A stretch of DNA of 64,000 nucleotides from Dactylosporangium sp. AC04546 (GCF_022095675.1 NZ_JAHYSG010000002.1:62001-126000); one strand, 5' to 3'. Positions 21,621 through 32,245 are shown, counted from the first letter of the stretch. Notes: a model not told the origin generated them from the sequence alone. Translations and numbers: made by a program.

Positions 21621-24600
21621 GTGGATGCCGACGACGTTCTCGCGGAACTGCTGGACTGGTTCGAGTATCTGGGCGACTGGGTTCCAGGCATCGGCACGAA
21701 GGTCTACGAGATCGTCGTCGGTAAGTGGCCGAAGGCGGACCAGTACGCCATCTACGCGTTGGCGGACGAGTGGGGCGACGTCGTGACAATGATGTCCGAC
21801 GCGTCCGCCTCCCTGGCCACCTCCGCCGATCCGATCATCCAGAACTGGCGCAGCTCGGCGGCCATGACGTTCTTCATCGAATGGAACCAGACGGTCGCCG
21901 CCCTCGGTCAGGTCGTCCGCGACATGACGAGGCTGCAGCAAGGCGTGCAGAGCTTCGGCAACAAGATCGAGATGACCAAGTTCACCATCGTCATGAACCT
22001 GTTCATGCTCGCCGTCGCGGTGCTTGCGGCCATCATATCCACGCTGCAGACCGCAGGCCTGTCGTGGACGGGCGTGGGCGCCGCGTTGGCCCGAGCCTCC
22101 ACGTCGATCCTGCGGCAGCGCACCGGCCTGCTCGCCGCCGCCGCCGGCCTCATCCCCAGGATGGCGCCGGGATTGGCGACCCGGGCAGGGCTGGGGGCCA
22201 CCATCATGGGCGGCACCAACCTGGTCGGTCAGGTCGGCCAGATCGTCATGGGCAACCGGACCGCACTCGACGGCGGCGACGTGTTCCGCAGCGCCGCCAC
22301 CGGCGCCGTCTTCCTGGCGCCGATGGGCGGCGGCTTCCTGGGGCACGTCGTCGGCGGCAGCATCGGCGGCGCGGGGGCCTCGGTCGTCGACAACGGCTAC
22401 CGCTGGCTCACCGACCCGGCCTCCCGCAACACGATCAACTGGCTCGGCGACTTCGGGCGCGGGCTTGTCCACGGCGCCGTGATCGGCGGCGCGTTCGGCG
22501 CCCTCGCCACGGTCAGCCGGCAGCCGCCATCCCGCGACACGATACCGGGCGACCGCTGGCAACGCATCGACCTCGGCGACGGCGGCGGAGCGAAATCGTT
22601 CACCAGACCGCTGACGGAACTGCCCAACGTGCGGGAGGTGAAGACCTCCGACTTCCTCGGTGCGAAACTTCGGGGTGGCGACGGTTTCGAACTGCCCGTC
22701 AAGGACCGCAACTTCGGCTACTGGGAGGGCAACGGCCGGGGAGAGCCGCTGGGCGGCGGCCGTTCTGACACTGGCTCCGGTAGTCCAGCCGGCGGCAGCG
22801 GCCGCGCGGCCGCCGAGTCGGGTCAACCCGGGGCGGCGAAGGTCATCGCCAAACCGGACAGTGCCCAGGCGTCGCAGCCGGGCGGGCAGACCGGGACGGC
22901 CCGGCCAGATCCCGGGTCGCCGCAGGCTCGGGTCGAGCTCGGCGAGGGTCCGCGCCCCGACCGGTCCACATCGGACGGAACAGTGTCCACACTGGATCGG
23001 CCGACGACCAGTGAACCGGTCCGGTTCACGCCGATCGAGGCGGAACGTCCTGGTGCCGGGGCATCCGCAGCCGAGCCGCCCGGTGGTGGCGGTCCGCGGA
23101 CGCATGGCGGTGCTCCCCCGACCACGTTCCCCGGTGAGAACCCCGGGCACCGGCCACCCGGGCCGTCGATGCCGGCCGAACCGACCCTACGGCCCGACCC
23201 GACGACGGGCGACAAGCTGGCCGCGCCGGGACCGTTGAGCGACAACTGGGTCGGGGCACCCATCAACGCGGCCACCACCGACACGTTCAACGCGACGCTC
23301 CTGCCGCCGCTGCCGCCGTTCGTCGCACCACCAGCGCTGCCGATGCAGCCGCTGCCGCCGCACCAGCCGTTGTCACCCACCGAGCCGGCGCCCCTGACGC
23401 TGCCGGACTCGCCGCCGCTGACGCCGACTCCACCGGCACCGTTCGCACCGACCCCTCCCGAGCCGGTGCTGCCCGAGCAGCCGCTGCCCCCCGACAATCC
23501 GATCGCTGCTCCACCGATCCCGCCGCAACCACCGGGGCCGCCCGGGCAGCCGACCCATACGCCGCCCAAGCTCGTCCCGGCCGAGCCCGGCCAGGGCGGC
23601 CCGGGAACCGCCGATCCGCTGCCGGCCGACCTTCCCACGCCGACCCAGCCCGGCGTGCCGTGGCTGCCGGAGGCCGACCGGCCCGTCCCGTTCGAGGTCC
23701 CGCTCCCGACCGGACCACAGACGCCGGGTGGGAATCCCCTTCCCGCCGAGGTGCCCATCCCCGGCGCCGACGTGCCGGCCGAAGTCCGGGTCACCGCCGA
23801 CGACATCCCACTCGAGGTGCTCGACGTCGGACGGCACCGCGAGGAGATGCCGCTGCCCCCGGCGTACGGTCCGCAGGAGTTGCCCCTGCTGCCGGGCGCC
23901 GCGGGAAACCCCGTGCCCGCGCCGCAGTTGCGTCCCGGTCTGATCGCCGCCGGTCCGGTCGGCGGGTCCCCGCGTCCGGTGGGTCCAACGCCCTCGTTGC
24001 CCGCGGTTCGGGGCTCCGGCCGGCCCGGTGCCCCCACCGAGCTCATCGAGGCGTACGAGAAGTACCAGAACATTCTGCGACACAACCGCGCACAGGATCC
24101 GGCCCAGCAGGACGCGGCCGAGATCGCCGCCCTGGACGCCCTGGCCGCCGCCCTGGTCGACCTGATGGACTTCCACCAGGACGCGCGGGACCTCCTGACC
24201 GCTCAGCTCGCGCAGGGGCTGGGCGACCCGCGGCGGTACCGCGACCGCATCGCCGAACATACCGAGATGGTCCAGCTGCTCGAAGCAGTCACCGACGCCA
24301 CGGCAGCCGCTCATCAGCCCCGTCCCGGGGAGACCGGCCACGCCGGTCAGCCCGGTCAGGTCGGCGTCAGCCGGGCCGAGCGCTTGGCCGCGCAACTGCG
24401 CGCCGAAGCCGCCCAACGGCGGGCCGAACGAACCTCCGAACAGCAGCTGCCGGCGAGTCCGAGCAAGAGTGCACGGATGGCGCAGCTCGGGCGGCAGGCG
24501 CATGCGGCGGACCGGGCCGCGAACGACCACCGGCTCGACGCCAATCACCTGTTGCGCCCCATCGTCAACGAGCTCGCGCGAGCCGCCGAGCACTGGACGG

Positions 24601-27600
24601 AGATCGAACGCCGGCGCCAGGCGTGGGCGGCTGACGTGGACAGGCGATTCGGCCGGATGGACCTGGCGGAGTTGACCGGCTTGCTGGGCGACCCCGATCT
24701 GCCCGCGAGTCGGGCCGCCGAGCTTCCCGTGGCCATCGCGGGTTCCATCGTGGACCCCGAGCTGTGGGCACGACCCGGTGCCGCGCCGCAGACCGAGCAG
24801 TGGTTGGTCAACGCCGCGGCGACCGCGATCGCTACGGCACTCGACACCGGCGTCAACGCGGTGCCGCGCAGCCGCGCTGTGATCGCGGCCCTGGTCGGAC
24901 GGGACACGCTGCTGCCGCCGTCGGCTTCCGCGTTGCTCGCGCTCACGGAACTCCGGCAGGCCGAGGGCGGCAGCGCGTCGGATCCTCAGGCGGGATCGCC
25001 CACCGCCGCGGCCGCCGTCGCGGTGGCGGCCGAGATCCTGATCGCCTTCGGATCGGCCAAACGTGCCGCCTCAGGTATTTCGCAGTCCGTGCGCGACCTC
25101 GTCGATGCGGCGTCATCGCTCATCGAGGCGGCTACGCCGGTCGAGGTCGACCCGTACCTGCCGCTGCGACCCGATGCCCACAGCGCCGACCTCCGGCTAC
25201 TGGCGGACATCGCCAACAGCGGCGTCGCCAACACGCCCGAGCTGCTGGCCAGCGCGACGGCCGTGTTGACACGGCTGATGCCCTACCTCGGCGATGCCAA
25301 TGGCGCGCTGACCGAACGGTCGAAGAACCAAACGGCGAAGGCGGCCGAAGCGAGAAAGGAAGCCCGCAAGGCCGGCGCAGCGGCAACAAAGGCGCGCAAA
25401 TCCGGCGACCGGCTCGCCGAGACCAGGGCGGCAGCGCAGGAGCGGACGCAGGCGTACAAACAAGGCGAGATCGCCGGTCGGCACGCGAGTCGCTCGAAGG
25501 CGTATGCGAACGCGGCGACCGCGGCCAGGCAGGCGAGGAGGTCGATCGACGCACTGCTCGACAAGCTGCGTCAGGCCGCTCAGCCGTCCCCGGGCCGGCG
25601 CGCCGTGACGGAGCCGCAGTTGGCGAAGGCCGCGAACACCGTACTCGATCTTTTCACCAAGTACGACGCGGCGGTGCGTGCCCTGCAACCCGACAAGGCC
25701 GTGCTGGCCACGAGCGTGCCGCACCAACGGCTGCCGTGGATCGACGGTCTCACGGAGGCGATCAACGCCCGGCTCCGCGAGGAGTGGGGCATCGATCCCT
25801 GGGACGAGCATCCAGCGCTCGCCACACCGGACAAACTGAACCGGATGCTGCGATCGGAGTGGCGCTGGACGATGGGCGGCGGCGCGATGCTCCAGTTCGG
25901 CGAGGGCAGACAGGCGGTCGAGATCAGGGTGCGCATGCGCCCCGGCGATGCGGTGGAGGTGCCCACGCCGGATCTCAACGCCGGCGAACTCATGGTCGGC
26001 CAGATCCCGTACTTCGCCCACGGCAGCGACATCTGGCAACAAGTGCTGGGTGGCAGCTCGGGCACGTCGCTGACGGTGCCCCCACTCGGACCCATCTCCG
26101 CCCTGCTCGACATGATCAAGGTGGGCGCCAGCGTGACGTCCGGCTGGGGACACTCGTGGTCGCAATCCGTGACGGGCGCGGACTTCGGCATGCCGGGTGG
26201 AGTGCTCGACAACCGCGGTCCGTCGACGCTGTTCGACCTGGCCGGCGAGCTGGATCTGTCGTACCGGACCGCCGGGACCATCAAGAGCAACGGTGGCAAC
26301 GCCGGCGCGTGGCGGCCAGTGTCCTTGGACCCGGCGCAGCGACACGTGCGCACCCCGGTGTGGCTACCAGACCCGCTGACGGACCCACCCGGCAACACGA
26401 TCACCAAGCCGAATACGAGCTTCACGGCGCTGCCCGAACACGCGCTGGTCGGCATGACCGGTCTGATCCAGCTGTACGACAAGATCCTGGATGAGCTCGG
26501 CGACAAGGCAGCCATCGGCAGCACGGCACGCGCACAGCTGGCCACCATCATCTTCGAGGTGTATCCCGCCCGGGTGCGCCAAACGGCGCAACAGCAGGTG
26601 ACCTGGCAGATCAGCAACGACGGCAAGGTGGTCGCCGAGATCACCCTGCACACCACAGTGAAGCCTGCGACGGCGAAGGTGCTGGGCAGCAGGGGCGGCG
26701 AACTCTACCTGGAATGGCTCCGGGTCGGGTTCTCACAGGCGAAGATCAGCCGGTCTCAGGCCTGGCCACGCAAGATAGGGCGAACCGCCAAGGCCTGGGT
26801 GCTGAGCGGTCGATACGAGACCGGCTGGGGTCGCAGCAGCAACATGGGCGCAGGCTCCGAGGCGATCCATCCGGTCGTGCAGCGCTTCGCCGGTGCCAAT
26901 GCCGTGCTCGAGATGGAGGTGAACCACCAGGCCGACGTCTCTCTCGCGAACGGCAAGCGCAAGAATCCGGTGCTAGCGTCGGGGACGGTGCTGGTCGCCG
27001 CGCCGGAGACGTACACCTATGCGGCCGGGCTTCCGGTGTCCGCCGACGCGGTGCGACGGGACGCCAACGGCACGGAGATCCGCGATGCCAGCGGTGAGCT
27101 GGTGCTCGACGGAGACCTGATCCTGGCCGCCCCGCCACACCGGAAGCCGGAGAATCCTCTGTGGCGCCAACGCAGTGGCGCTGACGGCGCCGGTCCGGCG
27201 CTCGTGCAGGATCTCACCGGCATCGAGGGGCCGGACGCTCTCCGGGACCAGGTGATGAGCGCGCTCAAGGCTGCCGGATTCACCCCCGCCGGCAAGCTCA
27301 ACGAGTGGACCGCGGTCCGTCTGGAGACGGGTTACGACCAGTTGTTCCAGGACGGCGCTGACGTCGTCGTGTCAAACCGGAAGGGCGAGACGCGCATCCT
27401 TCGCGTGCACGCGACCCGCGTGAACTCCACCTATCTGGGTTACACGCACAAACAGACGCTCGTCGCTCTCGACATCCACTCAGGCGGCGCGGGGCGTAGT
27501 GCCGGTTCCAAGCTGGCCCGATCGGGTGGCGGCGACCTGTCGCTCAAGTCGGCCAGTCTGATCGACCTCGGCGGCGAAGTCGGCGGCGCCGGTGGCTTCG

Positions 27601-30600
27601 GCGCCGGTGGCGGCTGGTCGCGGGAGGCAACGGCGAACGCCTCCGACTGGGTGAACCGCGCCGTACTGTTCGAAGCCGGTGCCGAGGGTAGCGCCGTCTT
27701 CAAGGACACCTTCGACATCACGGTCTCGATGGACTCCAACGGCACGCCCACCGTGCTCGGCACGAGCAACGGTGCCACCGCGAAGGTCATCCTTCCGGTC
27801 GCGCTCCTGCCGGACGCTCGACCCAGGCAACTGCCCTCCTCGTCAACGACGCAGCCGGCGGGTGTGTCGCCCGCAGACCGCGCACGCGAAGCACTGCACA
27901 AGGCGTCGATCCTGCACCTCGACGGTCGGACACGTGAGATGGCGCTCGCCGGGATCGAGCAGCTCGGTCTCACCGTCGATCCCCACTCGCCCGGCATTCT
28001 CGCGATCTCCGCGGGCCTGAACGTGCGCAGTCTCATAGCGGCGGGTCCTACGCTCTTCACCGGAATCGGGCACCAGGTGAACGGCGTCGCCTTTGATGCC
28101 GACGGGCAGGCCGTGCCCATTACCATCGATATCCAGGGTGTGTTGGGCCCGTCGACTGTCGTCGGCATCGGTCCGATGGTGCACGCCGACATCCTCTTCG
28201 GTATGCATTCGGTGGGAGACTCGGCGAGCAGGGGTTGGTCCGTCTCGGGTACTGGTAACGGCTCCTTCCCGGTCGACGTGCTGCAAGGCTCCGGCACGGC
28301 GGCACACGGCCGGGATGCGTCGCGGAGCTCGACGCAGATCGTCGGCGACGAGGGACTGATCCTGGACCTGGGGCAGCAGGTGTTCCGCACTGCCCGAGTC
28401 ACCTTCAACGTCACCGTGACGGCCCGGCCGATCCCGCAGAAGACGTCGACAACGGCCTCGAAGTCGGTCAGCAGCCACAATCACCTCCTGCTCTACTCTG
28501 CGCCCGAGCGGGAGGAGCTCAACAAGTACGTATCCGGCAGCGTGAGCATGCCGTTGGATCTCGTCGTCGACGCCGTCGCACGGTACGCCGGCGGCGAGCT
28601 TCCCCTTGATCGGCTGCCGGCTGTCCGGCTCATCCAGAAGCTGGCCGGCGACGTTGCGGCGCTGCCCGGGAATCCGGGTTTCGTCCCCACCATCGACCGT
28701 CTGGCGCCCGGGCTGCCCCGCCTGCTCGCCCGCAAGCTGCGCCAGGAGTTCGCCGATCAGCAGGCGATCAGCGCCGCGCCCAGGAACGCCACCCCCGTCG
28801 ATCTGCTCGGCACACTGACGTCGCTGGATCGGGGCGGTCAGCTCCCACCGATGGCACGGCAGGGCAAACCACCCGCCCACCTTGAGCACGGCGTGGGACA
28901 GAGCCGCATCTACGACGTCGATCTGCGCAACGCGGCCGGGGACCAGGTGGCAGACGTCTTCCACGAGGTGACGGCCCTGGTCGAGCAGGTCGCACCCGGC
29001 GCGATCGACCGCACGCCAGGCCTGTGGCGCGTCCTGTACAACCGGTTCGCCTACGGTCGCTGGCTCAACGGGCTCGAAGACGGCATGGGCAGCAACGTGT
29101 GGCGGACCGTCATCGAGATCGTGCCGAAAAGCGGCAACGGGCGCGAAGAGATCGCCGTCGAGATGAGCGCGGTGAGCCTCGAGGACGGTGAGATTCTCGG
29201 CATCGACGACAAGATCGCGCTGATCCACCAGAACTATCATTATGAACAGTCCAACCACGGTGGATCGCGAAACAGCTCCCGATCCGGAGAGGTCTCCGTG
29301 GGCGCGCCCTGGCCTGTCTCGTTCAAGTATGCGGAGGGCTGGACCAGGAAGACCTCCAGTTCGGCATCGCACAACGCACAGTTGACCCGGTTGTTCCAGG
29401 GCGCGAGCTTCACGCCGTTTGCGCGGGTGCAGCGACCGATCACCCTCACCCTGACGGCCAGCAGACACTCCGCGCCGTTGCCCGGTGTCGACAGGGTGAT
29501 GCGAGGGGCGATCAACCTGATCCCCGGTCGGAATGCTCCGCACAGTCAGTCCGCCACGCTGACCGGCACGGTGCTCCAACTGGTTCCCGAAGACGAGATC
29601 GAATGGGCGGGTGGTACGCCCCACAATTCGGCGCAGCCCGCCGTAGCCGATCCGACGTCCGTCTCGCTGCCGCACTCCCTTGATGTCGAGACGGTCGTCG
29701 TCGGCCCGGTCGCCGCCGAGATCGTGAGCCGACTGGGCCGGCGCGACCTGATGGGCGGGCGTGCCCACGAGGTGGCGGAGATCGTCTACTCGGCGCTGCG
29801 CCCCTCCTCCTACCGTGTCCAGCTGTCCCGGATGAGCACCTCCACCGGGCACAGGATCGCCGAGCTGCCGGTTCCCGGCCGACCGAAGAAGTCGGTCGAC
29901 GTCATCGTCCGCGCCCGGATCTCCGAACTCGTCATCATCACCGAACGCGGCAACGTGCGGATCGGCGATATCGACCGGATCGAGCACATCGCCGAGTACT
30001 CCCACAGCAGCGGGACGGCGAAGGCAGACAGTGTGACGGTCGGCGCGCTCGGCGGGGAACTCGCTCGGCGCGGCGAGCGCATGTACGCGGTGACGCACAC
30101 GGAGAAGATCGGCGGCCGGGACGAGACGACCGTTCTCTACGTCACCGAAGGGGCACTGATCGCCGTTCGGGTCGATCATGACGTGACGTTCGAGGTCCAC
30201 AAGGACGGCCGTCGCGACGGCACGCCACTCAGGACGGTCGTCCTCCCGGGAGCCGGCAGCGGCCGTGCGAACATCACCGTGGCCAAGGCACATCTGAGCG
30301 GGATGGGCAGGCAACCGTCGACCGGCGCGTGGGAGGCGCTGCTCGCCGATGTCGGGCAACCCCTCTCCCCCGGCGCGGTCGGCCCTGACACGCCTCGGGC
30401 GCTTCGCCGACTTTTGCGGCGCTTGGCGGGCAGCAACGCCCCGCCGTTGACCCTCGAACAACTGGCCCGCGCGGCCCTGGGCCCGGGCGGCACCATCCCG
30501 GGCGCGGTCAGCGCCTCGCCCCGGGTCTTTAACGTCGAACCCGTGGTTGACGCCGCGCCGGCGCCGCTGAACCCGCTGGATCTCGGCGCCGTGGTGGCCC

Positions 30601-31655
30601 GCGAGACGGGGGCGCTCGTCGTCTTCGACGTGCGCTTCGCCGATGGCGAGGTGCGGCGGTACTTCGCCATGCCCAACGGTCGCGTCCATGCCGACGGCGA
30701 CGCCTTCGGCACGCCCTCGCGGCCGATCAACGCGCTGCACACCCCGTTCGGCATCAACCGCGCCGACTGGGCCGCGCCCGGTGCGAACAACGCCGACGCG
30801 ATCGAGGAGCTGGCCCGCGCGTTCCTTCCCGACGTCGCGGAACAGGTGTTTGTCACGCCGCCGGTGGTGAGTCCCGTCGTCGGGCAGCCGGAGGGCGTGT
30901 TCGACGTCGACGGTGACGGCGTGTCGCTGCGGCTGCGTGTCGGCGCCGGCGAGTTCACGACCATCGGCGACGGCTCGGCCGCGCCGGCACCGGCCCAGTC
31001 CGTCCGTGTGGCGGGCGGAACGCGACCGGAATGGCAGGTCCAGATCAACGCGGGGATCAAGCCGTCCCTGGTGGCGCGGAACCTCGGTCACGAGCTACGG
31101 GAAATCGTGCTCCGCGAGCGCGGGTCGGCGCCGGAGGCCGCACACCAGGGAGGTGTCTCGGCGGAGTTCGAGATCACGGCGCTGGAGCTCAGCCGACCGG
31201 TGGCCGAGCAGTCCGGCGCCAGCGTCGGGCGCTGGATGGAGTCGCTGTTCGAGCTGGTCTCGCTCGACCGTGCGGCGGGTGACACGGTGGCGCGGGCCAG
31301 TCACCGGCAGGACATACTCGATCAGGTCAGCCATCCGCCGGCCGTCCAGCGTGCCTTCGATCTGCTCGACGAGGTCGATGCGGCGGGCTGGGCGCCTTGG
31401 CAGCTCGCCGCGGCGGCCCGCGCGCAGAGCGGATACACCGAACTCAGCGCCACGGGACACGACGCCCTGGCGCCCGTGCTCGCCGCGCGTCAACAGGCGC
31501 TCGACACCGTGCTGGCCAGCCTTTCACTCACGCCGCACGAGGCGCAGGCGGCCCGTGACGAGGTGCACTGGACACCGCAGCATCCGTCCGGCGGCACCGA
31601 TGGCTCCGCCGGCCTCGACGGCACCGGCATCATTTCAACGTACGGAGAGCGATGA
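21621..31655 (+). CDS. Giant WXG-like, proline-rich type VII protein (3344 aa)
   Basis: This gene fills 10 kb. Residues 1-115 resemble the helical head of CpnT-like and PPE-like substrates (AIYALADEWGD with a YxxxD motif; NWRSSAAMTFF in the WXG position). A hydrophobic helix at about 120-147 and Gly-rich hydrophobic segments to 300 follow. Residues 375-805 are Pro-rich. Residues 805-1380 are helical, with an Ala/Lys coiled coil (KAAEARKEARKAGAAATKAR). Residues 1380-2910 are beta-rich with recurring GW(G/S/T)-Ser-rich motifs near 1507, 1734, 1997, 2204 and 2572. The C-terminus (2970-3344) is a separate domain with GHELREIV at 3156. No known toxin domain is recognised. The GTG start follows ATGGAG. 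The stop overlaps the next gene (ATGA). Role as secreted effector or surface fibre is inferred. Confidence 0.8.
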   Translation: MDADDVLAELLDWFEYLGDWVPGIGTKVYEIVVGKWPKADQYAIYALADEWGDVVTMMSDASASLATSADPIIQNWRSSAAMTFFIEWNQTVAALGQVVRDMTRLQQGVQSFGNKIEMTKFTIVMNLFMLAVAVLAAIISTLQTAGLSWTGVGAALARASTSILRQRTGLLAAAAGLIPRMAPGLATRAGLGATIMGGTNLVGQVGQIVMGNRTALDGGDVFRSAATGAVFLAPMGGGFLGHVVGGSIGGAGASVVDNGYRWLTDPASRNTINWLGDFGRGLVHGAVIGGAFGALATVSRQPPSRDTIPGDRWQRIDLGDGGGAKSFTRPLTELPNVREVKTSDFLGAKLRGGDGFELPVKDRNFGYWEGNGRGEPLGGGRSDTGSGSPAGGSGRAAAESGQPGAAKVIAKPDSAQASQPGGQTGTARPDPGSPQARVELGEGPRPDRSTSDGTVSTLDRPTTSEPVRFTPIEAERPGAGASAAEPPGGGGPRTHGGAPPTTFPGENPGHRPPGPSMPAEPTLRPDPTTGDKLAAPGPLSDNWVGAPINAATTDTFNATLLPPLPPFVAPPALPMQPLPPHQPLSPTEPAPLTLPDSPPLTPTPPAPFAPTPPEPVLPEQPLPPDNPIAAPPIPPQPPGPPGQPTHTPPKLVPAEPGQGGPGTADPLPADLPTPTQPGVPWLPEADRPVPFEVPLPTGPQTPGGNPLPAEVPIPGADVPAEVRVTADDIPLEVLDVGRHREEMPLPPAYGPQELPLLPGAAGNPVPAPQLRPGLIAAGPVGGSPRPVGPTPSLPAVRGSGRPGAPTELIEAYEKYQNILRHNRAQDPAQQDAAEIAALDALAAALVDLMDFHQDARDLLTAQLAQGLGDPRRYRDRIAEHTEMVQLLEAVTDATAAAHQPRPGETGHAGQPGQVGVSRAERLAAQLRAEAAQRRAERTSEQQLPASPSKSARMAQLGRQAHAADRAANDHRLDANHLLRPIVNELARAAEHWTEIERRRQAWAADVDRRFGRMDLAELTGLLGDPDLPASRAAELPVAIAGSIVDPELWARPGAAPQTEQWLVNAAATAIATALDTGVNAVPRSRAVIAALVGRDTLLPPSASALLALTELRQAEGGSASDPQAGSPTAAAAVAVAAEILIAFGSAKRAASGISQSVRDLVDAASSLIEAATPVEVDPYLPLRPDAHSADLRLLADIANSGVANTPELLASATAVLTRLMPYLGDANGALTERSKNQTAKAAEARKEARKAGAAATKARKSGDRLAETRAAAQERTQAYKQGEIAGRHASRSKAYANAATAARQARRSIDALLDKLRQAAQPSPGRRAVTEPQLAKAANTVLDLFTKYDAAVRALQPDKAVLATSVPHQRLPWIDGLTEAINARLREEWGIDPWDEHPALATPDKLNRMLRSEWRWTMGGGAMLQFGEGRQAVEIRVRMRPGDAVEVPTPDLNAGELMVGQIPYFAHGSDIWQQVLGGSSGTSLTVPPLGPISALLDMIKVGASVTSGWGHSWSQSVTGADFGMPGGVLDNRGPSTLFDLAGELDLSYRTAGTIKSNGGNAGAWRPVSLDPAQRHVRTPVWLPDPLTDPPGNTITKPNTSFTALPEHALVGMTGLIQLYDKILDELGDKAAIGSTARAQLATIIFEVYPARVRQTAQQQVTWQISNDGKVVAEITLHTTVKPATAKVLGSRGGELYLEWLRVGFSQAKISRSQAWPRKIGRTAKAWVLSGRYETGWGRSSNMGAGSEAIHPVVQRFAGANAVLEMEVNHQADVSLANGKRKNPVLASGTVLVAAPETYTYAAGLPVSADAVRRDANGTEIRDASGELVLDGDLILAAPPHRKPENPLWRQRSGADGAGPALVQDLTGIEGPDALRDQVMSALKAAGFTPAGKLNEWTAVRLETGYDQLFQDGADVVVSNRKGETRILRVHATRVNSTYLGYTHKQTLVALDIHSGGAGRSAGSKLARSGGGDLSLKSASLIDLGGEVGGAGGFGAGGGWSREATANASDWVNRAVLFEAGAEGSAVFKDTFDITVSMDSNGTPTVLGTSNGATAKVILPVALLPDARPRQLPSSSTTQPAGVSPADRAREALHKASILHLDGRTREMALAGIEQLGLTVDPHSPGILAISAGLNVRSLIAAGPTLFTGIGHQVNGVAFDADGQAVPITIDIQGVLGPSTVVGIGPMVHADILFGMHSVGDSASRGWSVSGTGNGSFPVDVLQGSGTAAHGRDASRSSTQIVGDEGLILDLGQQVFRTARVTFNVTVTARPIPQKTSTTASKSVSSHNHLLLYSAPEREELNKYVSGSVSMPLDLVVDAVARYAGGELPLDRLPAVRLIQKLAGDVAALPGNPGFVPTIDRLAPGLPRLLARKLRQEFADQQAISAAPRNATPVDLLGTLTSLDRGGQLPPMARQGKPPAHLEHGVGQSRIYDVDLRNAAGDQVADVFHEVTALVEQVAPGAIDRTPGLWRVLYNRFAYGRWLNGLEDGMGSNVWRTVIEIVPKSGNGREEIAVEMSAVSLEDGEILGIDDKIALIHQNYHYEQSNHGGSRNSSRSGEVSVGAPWPVSFKYAEGWTRKTSSSASHNAQLTRLFQGASFTPFARVQRPITLTLTASRHSAPLPGVDRVMRGAINLIPGRNAPHSQSATLTGTVLQLVPEDEIEWAGGTPHNSAQPAVADPTSVSLPHSLDVETVVVGPVAAEIVSRLGRRDLMGGRAHEVAEIVYSALRPSSYRVQLSRMSTSTGHRIAELPVPGRPKKSVDVIVRARISELVIITERGNVRIGDIDRIEHIAEYSHSSGTAKADSVTVGALGGELARRGERMYAVTHTEKIGGRDETTVLYVTEGALIAVRVDHDVTFEVHKDGRRDGTPLRTVVLPGAGSGRANITVAKAHLSGMGRQPSTGAWEALLADVGQPLSPGAVGPDTPRALRRLLRRLAGSNAPPLTLEQLARAALGPGGTIPGAVSASPRVFNVEPVVDAAPAPLNPLDLGAVVARETGALVVFDVRFADGEVRRYFAMPNGRVHADGDAFGTPSRPINALHTPFGINRADWAAPGANNADAIEELARAFLPDVAEQVFVTPPVVSPVVGQPEGVFDVDGDGVSLRLRVGAGEFTTIGDGSAAPAPAQSVRVAGGTRPEWQVQINAGIKPSLVARNLGHELREIVLRERGSAPEAAHQGGVSAEFEITALELSRPVAEQSGASVGRWMESLFELVSLDRAAGDTVARASHRQDILDQVSHPPAVQRAFDLLDEVDAAGWAPWQLAAAARAQSGYTELSATGHDALAPVLAARQQALDTVLASLSLTPHEAQAARDEVHWTPQHPSGGTDGSAGLDGTGIISTYGER

Positions 31656-32218
31656 GAATGCTCCAGGCGAGGTCGCCAGAGGAGTGCCAGCTCTACATGG
31701 CGCTGCACCCGTGTGCGTGCGGCGAAAGCACGTTCGCCTGGTCGAGGCACTACACGGTGCCAGAACCCGGCCGGCCGGACGAGCGCGGAGCGTCCGTCTA
31801 CGAGGGCGACTGCCCGGGTTGCCGGCGGAGTCGGCGCTTCCGGTTCCTCATCCCACTGGCACCCGCGCCATCGCCCGCGTTCGGTGGCGCCGAGCCCTCC
31901 CGCATCATCGACCCCGCCCAGTTCCTGGACCACTACCGGGCCACGGTGGCCACCGTGGTGCCGGATCCGGCCCGGGTGCCGGCGCACCTGCTGCCGCGAC
32001 AGTACGCGCTGCTGCGGACCGGACTGGCCGCGTTGGAAGAGGTGCTCAAGTTCGTTCCACCCGGGGCCACGGTCGTGCCGGCGGGATCCTTCACCTCTGC
32101 GGCCGGGGCGGCCAGCTACGCCCGTGACCCCGGTCAGTTCCGCCGGGAACGGCTGATCGCGCTCCTCGAACTGCACCAGGTCACGGTCGCCGCCTACGCG
32201 CGGGCGCTGACGCGGTGA
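31652..32218 (+). CDS. Zinc-ribbon-like protein coupled to the giant gene
   Basis: A 188-residue protein I do not recognise by name. The N-terminal third has two Cys pairs, HPCACGESTFAW and CPGCRRSRR, spaced about 38 residues apart, the geometry of a zinc ribbon. The rest is helical (RQYALLRTGLAALEEVLKFV) with no membrane or signal segment, so it should be cytoplasmic. Its ATG overlaps the stop of the giant gene by 4 bases, so translation is coupled and amounts are probably matched. A chaperone, escort or immunity partner for the giant protein is the most economical guess. Confidence 0.65.
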   Translation: MRMLQARSPEECQLYMALHPCACGESTFAWSRHYTVPEPGRPDERGASVYEGDCPGCRRSRRFRFLIPLAPAPSPAFGGAEPSRIIDPAQFLDHYRATVATVVPDPARVPAHLLPRQYALLRTGLAALEEVLKFVPPGATVVPAGSFTSAAGAASYARDPGQFRRERLIALLELHQVTVAAYARALTR

Positions 32219-32245
32219 ACGGCCCGACCGGATCCGGAGCCCGCT

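Noticed and set aside
27843..31091. A 1082-codon open frame on the minus strand inside the giant gene
   Set aside because: It mirrors codon-position GC bias of the real gene, has Arg/Gly/Asp-rich composition without domains, and no ribosome binding site. The plus-strand frame has coherent structure and operon overlaps.
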